This document shows, piece after piece, positions 55,329 to 62,368 of a stretch of 64,000 nucleotides of DNA. The stretch is taken from positions 161,663 through 225,662 of the forward strand of contig JAGYJW010000007.1 of NCBI GenBank assembly GCA_018401435.1, given 5' to 3'. Both the position numbers and the translations under genes were made by a program. This stretch comes from Deltaproteobacteria bacterium. Its GTDB lineage: Bacteria; Myxococcota_A; UBA796; UBA2385. The notes under the pieces were generated by a model. That model did no database searches. It had not been told where the DNA came from and saw only the letters and a program-made list of their open reading frames with translations. The first letter of the stretch is position 1; each line of letters begins with the position of its first letter.

Positions 55329-57072
55329 CGTCGGGCTCCGTGTCGCGGGCCACCTTGAGGTAGCCCCAGGCGCTCTGGGCCAGGGCCCCGGCCATGCGCA
55401 GGGCGGTCACCGGGGCCGGGGGCCGCAAGGCGCCGGTCTGCCACTGGCGCAGGGCCTCTCCGCGGCGGATCTTGCCCGACGAGGTGCGGGGCAGGGTGCC
55501 GGGCTCCAACAGAAGCAAGGCGTCGGGACGCAGCCCGGTGCTCGCCAGGATTGCGTTGCGACAGTCGGCCTCCAGGTCTGGTCTGCGCGAGCGGACCTCG
55601 ACGAAGACAAGCAGCTGTTCCCCATCTTCGTTGATTTGTGCGGCCGCTGCCACGCAGCCGGTACGCACGCCATCGATGCCGTGCAGGGCCTGCTCGACGT
55701 CTTGGGGGGCGTGGTTTCGCCCCCGCAAGACCAGCAGGTCCTTGGCCCGGCCCGTGATGGTCAGCTCGCCTTGCAACAGAAAGCCCAGGTCGCCGGTATC
55801 CAGCCAGCCCTGCACAAAGGGCTGCTCCTCTCGGTCGAGGTAGCCCATCATCAAAGAGGGCCCGCGCACCAGCACCCGTCCCACCCGGCCGTCGGGCAGG
55901 GGCTGATCGTCGCCCTTCTCGCAGATCTTCACCGCGTAGTCCCGCAAGGGGCGGCCCACCCGGGCCAGCTCCAGGCCGGGCTGTCCCGGCTCGACTGGCC
56001 GGGCCTCTCCCCGGGTGAGGGCCTCGCGGTCCAGCACCCAGGTGGGAAAGACGGCGTCGGGATCGGTGAAGGTGACCGCCAGGGCCGCCTCGCTCAGCCC
56101 ATAGACGGGGGTGACGGCCGTAGGGCGCAGCCCAAAGGGGGCAAAGCGGGCCGCAAAGGCGCGGGCCACCTTGGGGGAGACGGGCTCGGCCCCATCCAGG
56201 CCCAGGCGCCAGGCCGACAGGTCGCAGCCGGCCAGCTCCTCGTCCCGCACCCGCTCCACGCAGAGCCCATAGGCAAAGTCCGGCGCCGGCGACACCGTGC
56301 CCTTGTAGCGGGACAGAGCGCGCAGCCACAGCGCCGGGCGGGCCAGGAAGGCTTCGGGGGGGATCAGCACCAGGGGGCCGGGGCGGTGCAGGGCGACGAA
56401 GACGCAGCCGATCAGCCCCATGTCGTGGTAGAGCGGCAGCCAGCTCACCCCCACGTGCTCCTGCGCGCCGTCTTCGGGCATGAAGTCCAGGATGCGCTCC
56501 ACATTGGCCAGCACCTGCCGGTGGCTGAGGCCCACGGGCTTGGGGCGCACGGTGGTGCCCGACGAGAACTGCACCATGGCGAGGGCGTCGGGGTCGGGCC
56601 GGTGGAGGTCCTGGTCGGGCCCGGCGGGCAAGTCCTCTGCGGAAATGAGCCCCAGGCGCGGGTTGTGGCGGGCCAGCACCTGGCCCAGCACCCGGCGCAC
56701 CCGGGCGTCGGCCACCACCGCGGCCACATCGGCGGCCTTCAGCATGGCGGCGGTCTTTTCGGTCCACTCGTCCAGGCGGCCCAGCCGCACCGGGGGGTAG
56801 AGGGGCACGGGCACGCCCCCGGCGGCGCAGACCCCAAAGAAGGCGTCGGCGAAGAGCGGCACGGTGGGCAGCAGCAGGGCCACCCGCTCGCCGGGCTTCA
56901 GGCCGCGGGCCCGCAAGGCGCCCCCCGCCCTCCTTGCCCGGCGCTGCACCTCGGCCCAGTCGGTGCGCGTCTCTGCCTCGTGGCGGTCCAGCCAGATCAG
57001 CCCGTCCCGGTCGGGGCGGCCCACCCGGGCGGCGCGCGCCAGGCAGGCCTGCAGGGTCTGGCGCTCAGGCAT
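55315..57072 (-). CDS. Fatty acyl-AMP ligase / acyl-CoA synthetase
   Basis: The 585-residue adenylate-forming enzyme has all core motifs: AMVQFSSGTTVRPKPVGLSH (phosphate-binding loop), VYGLSEAALAVTF, WLDTGDLGFLLQG, GRAKDLLVLRGRNHAPQDVE and the catalytic Lys in PRTSSGKIRRGEALR. The overall sequence matches fatty acyl-AMP ligases that load acyl chains on carrier proteins. It overlaps the acyl-carrier gene by eight bases, which fits transfer of fatty acids to that carrier and then to the type III PKS. Confidence 0.92.
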   Translation of the reverse strand: MPERQTLQACLARAARVGRPDRDGLIWLDRHEAETRTDWAEVQRRARRAGGALRARGLKPGERVALLLPTVPLFADAFFGVCAAGGVPVPLYPPVRLGRLDEWTEKTAAMLKAADVAAVVADARVRRVLGQVLARHNPRLGLISAEDLPAGPDQDLHRPDPDALAMVQFSSGTTVRPKPVGLSHRQVLANVERILDFMPEDGAQEHVGVSWLPLYHDMGLIGCVFVALHRPGPLVLIPPEAFLARPALWLRALSRYKGTVSPAPDFAYGLCVERVRDEELAGCDLSAWRLGLDGAEPVSPKVARAFAARFAPFGLRPTAVTPVYGLSEAALAVTFTDPDAVFPTWVLDREALTRGEARPVEPGQPGLELARVGRPLRDYAVKICEKGDDQPLPDGRVGRVLVRGPSLMMGYLDREEQPFVQGWLDTGDLGFLLQGELTITGRAKDLLVLRGRNHAPQDVEQALHGIDGVRTGCVAAAAQINEDGEQLLVFVEVRSRRPDLEADCRNAILASTGLRPDALLLLEPGTLPRTSSGKIRRGEALRQWQTGALRPPAPVTALRMAGALAQSAWGYLKVARDTEPDGAGG

Positions 57073-57322
57073 CCGCGCCGCGATCGGCCGGGCGCCGCTG
57101 CACCGCGGCCACCGCCTGGGCCAGGGTGGTCACCTGGGCGTCGTCTTCGTCATCAAAGGCGATCTCGAAGTGGTCTTCGATGGCCACCACCAGGGTCAGC
57201 CGCTGCACCGAGTCCAGGAGCTGGGCCAGGTCGGCGTCCAGGGCGGGCAGCCTGTCCAGGCGCAGCTCTCGTCGGGCGAGGGCCAGCAGGTCGGCCTCGA
57301 TGGCTTCGTTGGTGGGGGTCAT
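57065..57322 (-). CDS. Acyl carrier protein
   Basis: The 85-residue protein is a small acidic carrier. Ser38 in LLDSVQRLTLVVAIEDHF is the phosphopantetheine site (usually DSL; here DSV), followed by the typical helix IEDHFEIAFDDEDD. It receives the acyl chain from the adjacent ligase and hands it to a synthase. The gene lies between the ligase and the methyltransferase genes with short or overlapping junctions. Confidence 0.88.
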   Translation of the reverse strand: MTPTNEAIEADLLALARRELRLDRLPALDADLAQLLDSVQRLTLVVAIEDHFEIAFDDEDDAQVTTLAQAVAAVQRRPADRGADA

Positions 57323-57340
57323 GGACGCTCCTGCCTGCGG

Positions 57341-57907
57341 CTAACCCAGCGGCGCCGTCGGCCCCGACCCCGCCGTCGCGGCAGCGGCCTCCATCTCGGC
57401 CAAGGCGGCATTTTCGACCGAGATCCTGCGCCGCAACAGGAGCGCGTTGCAGACGCCGAAGACCAGGGCCGTGACCCAGGCCGAGTGGATGAGGGGCAGC
57501 ACCAGGCCCTCCAAGACCACCACGACATAGTTTGGGTGCGACAGGTAGCGGTAGGGCCCTCCCGTCACGCGCTTCAGGCCGGGAACGAAGATGACGCGCG
57601 TATTCCAGCGGGGGCCAAGCGTCTGGATGCACCACCAACGCAAGCCTTGCAACAGGACCGCGGCCACCACCAGGGGGATGCCCACCGCGGGGAAGAAGGG
57701 CCGGTCCAGCAGCCAGGCCTCCAGGGGGGCGGCAAAGAGGAAGCCCGTGTGCAGCACCACCATGAAGGGGTAGTGCTCTCGGCCATGCTCCACCCCGCCG
57801 CGGGCGAAGCTCCAGGCCGCGTTGCGCAGGCTCACCCGCAGCTCCACCAGGCGCTCCAAGGCCGTGAGCGCCATCAGCCCGACATAGAAGAGCAGGGAGG
57901 GGCTCAT
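57341..57907 (-). CDS. Isoprenylcysteine carboxyl methyltransferase (ICMT)-family membrane methyltransferase
   Basis: The start at ATG 57907 (MSPSLLFYVGLMALTALERL) gives 188 residues and four to five membrane spans. The conserved C-terminal core reads RVTGGPYRYLSHPNYVVVVL with the HPNY motif of ICMT-like enzymes. In type III PKS clusters (SrsB type) such proteins methylate the phenol groups of alkylresorcinols. It lies four bases after the PKS stop, so that role is plausible here. S-adenosylmethionine would be the donor. Confidence 0.85.
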   Translation of the reverse strand: MSPSLLFYVGLMALTALERLVELRVSLRNAAWSFARGGVEHGREHYPFMVVLHTGFLFAAPLEAWLLDRPFFPAVGIPLVVAAVLLQGLRWWCIQTLGPRWNTRVIFVPGLKRVTGGPYRYLSHPNYVVVVLEGLVLPLIHSAWVTALVFGVCNALLLRRRISVENAALAEMEAAAATAGSGPTAPLG

Positions 57908-57911
57908 CTGT

Positions 57912-58967
57912 TCACCATTGCAGCAGGACCAGCTCCGAGCAGAAGCCCGGACCCATGGCCAACAACATGCCCAGGCTGCCCGCGGGGGGCCGGGCCTGGT
58001 CCAGGGTGTCCTGCAAGACAAAGAGCACCGACGCGCTGCTCAGGTTGCCCACCTCCTTGAGGCTGGTCCAGGTGAGGGCGAGGGCGGCGCGGTCGATCTC
58101 CAGGGCCTCCTGGAAGGCCTCGAGCACGGCGGGCCCCCCGGAGTGGCAGACCCAGGACCCGATGTCGGCCCGGCTGAGCCCACGCTCGGCCAGGAAGGCG
58201 TCCACGTCCTGGCGCAGGTGTTGGCGCACCATGGCCGGCACGGCGGGGCTGAGCACGATGCGGAAGCCCGTGTCTTCCAGCTCCCAGCCCATGACGCCTT
58301 CGGTGTCGGGGTAGAAGCGGCTGCGGCTGTCCAGGATGCGCGGACCCGCGCCGGCTTTGGGGTGGTCCTCGCCCAGCAGCAGCACCGCCGCCGCGCCATC
58401 GCCAAAGAGGCCGCTGGCGATCAGGTTGGGGATGCTGAGGTCGGCCCGCTGCAGGGTCAAGGAGCACAGCTCCACGCTGAGCAGCAGGGCCACGCCCTCC
58501 CGGTGGCCCTTGAGGTAGTCGTGGGCCCGCGCCAGCCCCGCCGCGCCGGCCACGCAGCCCAGGCCAAAGAGGGGCGTGCGCTTGATGTCGGTGCGCAGGC
58601 CCAGGCGGTTGACCAGCCGCGCGTCGATGGAGGGGGTGGCGATGCCCGTGACCGTGGTGAAGAAGATGGCGTCCACGTCTTCGGGCCCCATGCCCGCGCG
58701 CGCCAGGGCCTGCAGAATCGCGGCCTCGCCCACATCCACGGCCACCCGGGCAAAGGCGCGGTTGGCGTCGCCAAAGCCAAGGCCCGGGTAGGCTTCGAGG
58801 GGCAAGGCGAGGTTTCGCCCGCCCACCTGCACCGCCCGGTGCAGCTGGTCCACCCGCCGGGGGTTGTGGTGCTGCGTGGCCCAATAGGCCTTGAAGGCGG
58901 CGATCAGCGCCTCTTGTTCGTATCGGTGGGGCGGCAGCGCCCGGCCGACGGCGGCGATCTGGCTCAT
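57912..58967 (-). CDS. Type III polyketide synthase (chalcone synthase-like)
   Basis: The 351-residue protein has the full catalytic triad: Cys138 in TPLFGLGCVAGAAGLARAH, His275 in SWVCHSGGPAVLEAF and Asn308 in KEVGNLSSASVL. The length and motifs match bacterial type III synthases that extend acyl starters with malonyl-CoA to make alkylresorcinols or alkylpyrones. With an acyl-AMP ligase, acyl carrier and ICMT-type methyltransferase downstream, a long-chain starter is likely. The start overlaps the upstream lipoprotein stop (ATGA). Confidence 0.95.
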   Translation of the reverse strand: MSQIAAVGRALPPHRYEQEALIAAFKAYWATQHHNPRRVDQLHRAVQVGGRNLALPLEAYPGLGFGDANRAFARVAVDVGEAAILQALARAGMGPEDVDAIFFTTVTGIATPSIDARLVNRLGLRTDIKRTPLFGLGCVAGAAGLARAHDYLKGHREGVALLLSVELCSLTLQRADLSIPNLIASGLFGDGAAAVLLLGEDHPKAGAGPRILDSRSRFYPDTEGVMGWELEDTGFRIVLSPAVPAMVRQHLRQDVDAFLAERGLSRADIGSWVCHSGGPAVLEAFQEALEIDRAALALTWTSLKEVGNLSSASVLFVLQDTLDQARPPAGSLGMLLAMGPGFCSELVLLQW

Positions 58968-60094
58968 GGTGTGGACAACTTGGAGGGGGTGGGGGCGGCA
59001 GGGTAGTCCCGGGTGACCGGGTCTGCCAGCTGCTCAAAAGAGCCGGTGCGCAGGCCGTCGCTGGCCTGCCAGCGCACATTTTCATCGGGGTGTTGGGCCG
59101 CCAGCTCCTCCAGCAGGGCCCGTTGGGCCAGGGGCTCTCCCGGCACCAGGCGCAGCAGCCGGGCCGCCGTCCAGCGCACCTTGGGGCGGGCATCCTGCAA
59201 CGCCGGTTCAAAGGCAGAAGGGGGGCTATCCCCCAGCCAGAACAGCGCCTCCAATGCGGCGATCATGAAGTCCTCATCGGGATCTTCAGCGACAAGACGG
59301 CGACCGCCCCCAAAGGTGGGCAGGTGGGGCTGCCCCCGCTCGAAGGGGGAGTCGATGGGTACGGTATAGCGCCCCACGCGCGCCTTCTCATCGAGTCTGT
59401 CGCCGGTGGGCGCCGCCCCTTGCCCCTGGTAGAGGGCCACCAGCCCAGGGAGGTCGCGCCGGCCCGAGAGCCGTGCGGCCTCGATGGCATAGCCGGTGCG
59501 CAGGGCCGCCCCGAGGGGCCCCGAGAGGCGGGCGGGACCGGGATCCGCGCGCCCGCTGCCCACATAGACGTTGAAGCCGAAGCGGGCGAACACGATGTCG
59601 CGGCCTTCGCCCTCCAGGCCGTCGCCGGCGCCGGCCAGGGCGGCGTCCACCGCGGCCAGCAGCTCCAGGCCGGCGGCCTGCACCTCGGAAGGCGAGAGGC
59701 TGCTGTCGAGATCGGGGTCCCGGGGCAGCTTCCAGCCGGCGTGGGTGAGGCAGAAGCGGCCAAACCAGCCAGCAGCGGCGCAGTGGCGCAAGGCCTCCAG
59801 GGTGAGTCCGGCGGCGCCCAGCTCTTCGCCGGCCCGAAAGTGGCACTCCTCCAGCCAGGTGCCCGGCTGCAGGCTCGCGCACTCGGCCCAGGCGGCGTCG
59901 CTGTCACCCTGGCCGGCCAGCCCCGCTGCGGCCTGCACCCGGCAGGTGGTGATCAGCTCGGGGTAGGGCAGGCTGGGGCAGAAGGCCGAGAGGACCAGTG
60001 GATCGGCGGGCCAGGGGCCCAAGGCGGCGGCGGTGGGATCGGGGCCCGGCGCCTGGGTGCAGGCCAGCAGCAGCAGGGCGCCGAGGGGCCTCAT
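58964..60094 (-). CDS. HEAT-like repeat lipoprotein
   Basis: The start at ATG 60094 (MRPLGALLLLACTQAPG) gives 376 residues with lipobox LLLAC. The mature protein has Cys-containing helical pairs (ITTCRVQAAAGLAGQGDSDA, TWLEECHFRAGEELGAAGL) and ends in HEAT-like repeats (RPKVRWTAARLLRLVPGEPL, DENVRWQASDGLRTGSFEQL). Its role in the PKS operon is unknown; it may be a myxobacterial envelope protein that happens to share the transcript. It overlaps both neighbours by ATGA. Confidence 0.8.
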   Translation of the reverse strand: MRPLGALLLLACTQAPGPDPTAAALGPWPADPLVLSAFCPSLPYPELITTCRVQAAAGLAGQGDSDAAWAECASLQPGTWLEECHFRAGEELGAAGLTLEALRHCAAAGWFGRFCLTHAGWKLPRDPDLDSSLSPSEVQAAGLELLAAVDAALAGAGDGLEGEGRDIVFARFGFNVYVGSGRADPGPARLSGPLGAALRTGYAIEAARLSGRRDLPGLVALYQGQGAAPTGDRLDEKARVGRYTVPIDSPFERGQPHLPTFGGGRRLVAEDPDEDFMIAALEALFWLGDSPPSAFEPALQDARPKVRWTAARLLRLVPGEPLAQRALLEELAAQHPDENVRWQASDGLRTGSFEQLADPVTRDYPAAPTPSKLSTP

Positions 60095-60318
60095 GGGGCG
60101 GCTTCGGGCGGTGGGCTGGGGGGCCGCCGGGTGGACTGCAGGTGGGGACGGCCCAGCACCTGGGCGCAGCGGGCCTGGGCCCCCTCGGTCACCACCCGCT
60201 TGCACAGGCCCGCGGCCTGGGGCGGGTCGGCGATGGCCAGGCGCAGCAGCAGCAGGTCGCGGCTGGCCGGGTCTTCGATGGCGGCCAGGGCCGCGTCCAG
60301 GGCGGCCGGATCGCCCAC
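60091..60318 (-). CDS. Small helical protein upstream of the HEAT lipoprotein
   Basis: A 75-residue frame from GTG 60318 reads VGDPAALDAALAAIEDPASR, then LLLLRLAIADPPQAAGLCKR and ends PPSPPPEAAP. The frame is open upstream to a TAA near 60406 without a better start (RLWPIVPAYRLRRRHPL). The helical pattern with single Cys residues resembles the N-terminal repeats of the next gene. Its stop overlaps that gene's ATG (ATGA), which supports it being real. It may be a fragment of a longer protein. Confidence 0.45.
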   Translation of the reverse strand: MGDPAALDAALAAIEDPASRDLLLLRLAIADPPQAAGLCKRVVTEGAQARCAQVLGRPHLQSTRRPPSPPPEAAP

Positions 60319-60433
60319 CAGGGGGGCGATAGGCAGCGGGTGTCTGCGCCGCAGCCGGTAAGCCGGTACAATCGGCCAGAGGCGGGCTCGCCGCGGCAGC
60401 CAATCGACGCGAAAACGAGCGCCAGGACTTTAT

Positions 60434-60937
60434 TCAAGGCTCGAAATCGCGCCGTGGGCCCCATGCCGCCTCCCCGCCAGCGGTGATCGCCTTGAAGTGC
60501 TCTCGGCCGATGGCGGCCTCCTGGCTGTGCAAGCAGAGCTCATAGGCCCGGGCCTCGATCTCGGCGCGATCGGCGGCGGCGCGCCCCACGCTGGCCAGCA
60601 CCCCGCGCTTGAAGGCGGCCACCGCCGAGGGAGAGCGCCGGGCCACCCGGGCGCAGAGGGACCGGGCACGGTCCAAGGCGGCGTCGAGGTCGGCGCAGCC
60701 CTCGTCCACCAGGCCCACGCGCAGGGCCTCGGTGGCGTTGATGGATTCGCCGGTCATGCCCAGGCGCAGGGCCGTGGTGACCCCCACCAGGGACCACAGC
60801 TCGCTGGTACCGCCCGCGCCGGGCACGATGCCGATGCTGGCCCGGGTGGCGCGAAGCTCGCCGTTGGGGGTGGTGATGCGGTGGTCGCAGGTGAGCAGGA
60901 ACTCGGTGCCCCAGCCCAGGGCCACCCCGTCCACCAC
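60434..60937 (-). CDS. Enoyl-CoA hydratase/isomerase (crotonase) C-terminal fragment
   Basis: The 167-residue frame covers the second half of a crotonase. VVDGVALGWGTEFLLTCDHR gives one oxyanion-hole region, and IGIVPGAGGTSELWSLVG gives the other with a Glu-like position. The helical tail (SPSAVAAFKRGVLASVGRAA) is present. About 95 N-terminal residues expected for the family are missing, and the sequence just upstream has an in-frame TGA near 60981 and no family match in any frame. It is a truncated gene or the result of an assembly join. Normal enzymes of this group are about 260 residues. Confidence 0.7.
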   Translation of the reverse strand: MVDGVALGWGTEFLLTCDHRITTPNGELRATRASIGIVPGAGGTSELWSLVGVTTALRLGMTGESINATEALRVGLVDEGCADLDAALDRARSLCARVARRSPSAVAAFKRGVLASVGRAAADRAEIEARAYELCLHSQEAAIGREHFKAITAGGEAAWGPRRDFEP

Positions 60938-61409
60938 GGCGCGACGTGAGCGACTGCCCGCCGCAGCCGGGCTTCAGCACCGACCGCGCTGCCAGCGCAC
61001 ATGCGGGCCACCGTGGTTCGTCCCAGCCGGCCCGTTCACCCGCCATTACGCTGGCGACGCGAAGATGGAGTGTGCCACGGCTGGGGCCTTTGGCGGCCAG
61101 CTGAGCAGGAGCGGGCGGGCCCGGTCCCAGGGCCGCGCAGAGTTGTTCACTCGCGCAGCTGGTCGCTGCCCATCTGCTGGCGCACGATTTGAACTGACGG
61201 TAACCCGGATGGCGGTCGGCGTCAGTAGGCCACCTTGAGGGTGGCAAGTGGTCGGGGTGGAAGGCGGAGGCGTCGGTCGGGGTCATGGCGCAGGGCTAAC
61301 ATGGCCCCTGCGCTGCGGGTCCAGGCGTCGCGGCTTCACAGACGCGCTACATGAAGTCCCGAAGGGGGCGGTTACCTTCGCGACTCCGCCTTCAGAGATA
61401 GAGGGTCCC
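60938..61409. other. Region without a supported gene
   Basis: These 470 bases hold only short, incoherent frames in both directions. Minus-strand pieces such as RQQMGSDQLRE followed by a stop and ATLKVAY followed by a stop look like remnants of other coding ends. TAACAT at about 61297 could be a -10 element for the lipoprotein at 61410, although it lies over 100 bases upstream. No RNA gene, repeat or insertion sequence is seen. Confidence 0.4.
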
Positions 61410-61866
61410 ATGCGCAAGCGACTGCCAACTTCCGCCCCATCCATCCTGTCGCTGGCCACCGCAGCCCTATCGGTGTTGCCACCGGCTGCGCTACACCAGC
61501 CTCGAAGACGACTGGAGCGGCGAGGTCGACTGCGGCAGCGACGGCTCCTTGGACCTCGACATGGAGATCGAGGAGAATGGCACCGCCTACTACGACGCCG
61601 TCGGGCTGCTCCAGAAGCTCACCCTGGATGGCGCCGAGACCACCATCGAGCTTTTCCTCGAGATCGAGCAGACCAAGGCCAACGGCAAGCAGGTGCTCGA
61701 GATCCACGAGCCGGTCTGCCAGGCCGTGCGGGCCAACGGCAGCACCACGATCATGGATTGCTCGGATTTTGACGAGCTGGGCTGGGATGGCGCAGACACG
61801 ATCTCTGCCAGCATCAGCAATTTTCTAAGCCTCGACCTCGACTGCGATCTGACCCTCGAGCGCTGA
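61410..61866 (+). CDS. Small exported protein, paralogue of the next gene (frameshifted N-terminus)
   Basis: ATG 61410 opens a basic signal-like peptide (MRKRLPTSAPSILSLATAAL). A frame change near 61480 leads into RYTSLEDDWSGEVDCGSDGS and then an intact 105-residue stretch (DLDMEIEENGTAYYDAVGLL to LSLDLDCDLTLER). A GVATGC lipobox-like piece lies in the third frame at the junction, so a lipoprotein is likely. The WSGEVDC start of the mature part aligns with WSGALDC in the following gene. Function unknown. Confidence 0.6.
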
Positions 61867-61881
61867 GTCCCGGAGTTCCCC

Positions 61882-62358
61882 ATGTTCCGCTCTGCCGTCC
61901 TGCTCCTGGCCCTGACGGGTTGCCGTGGGTCTGGAGACGTCGACAGCCTGCTGGGCTTCTGGTCCGGCGCCTTGGACTGTTCGGCCGAGGTGGACGACGA
62001 CGGGCAGACGGTCACCCTGGACTATGTGACGGCGGTCTCCATCGACCTCACCGAACAAGACGTCAAGGTCTACACCGGCCAGATGGACACCAGCTCCAGC
62101 TACATCTGGCAGGGCCGAGAGGTGCAGCAGGACGGCGTCTTCGCCGTGACCGTGGTGCAGAGTCGCTCGGCCGGCGACCAGCCCGTCGTGATCCGCGACG
62201 CCGACTGCCAGGACGCCGCCCTCTATGTGGACAGCGCCTTGCAGGACGAGGGCTGCGAGGCCGTTCCCATCAGCCCGCCCTCGGGCGATATGCGCTGGGA
62301 CGGTGGCGACACCTTCACCATCTCCGGGCAGCTCTGCCAAGGCACCCTCAGCCGTTGA
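61882..62358 (+). CDS. Small lipoprotein of unknown function
   Basis: The 158-residue protein has lipobox LALTGC (MFRSAVLLLALTGCRGSG). The mature part is beta-rich with four Cys residues (LLGFWSGALDCSAEVDDDGQ, VIRDADCQDAALY, DEGCEAV, SGQLCQGTL), probably two disulphides. It is a paralogue of the upstream gene and follows it by 15 bases. No enzymatic motif is present. Confidence 0.8.
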   Translation: MFRSAVLLLALTGCRGSGDVDSLLGFWSGALDCSAEVDDDGQTVTLDYVTAVSIDLTEQDVKVYTGQMDTSSSYIWQGREVQQDGVFAVTVVQSRSAGDQPVVIRDADCQDAALYVDSALQDEGCEAVPISPPSGDMRWDGGDTFTISGQLCQGTLSR

Positions 62359-62368
62359 GGGGGCGCCC

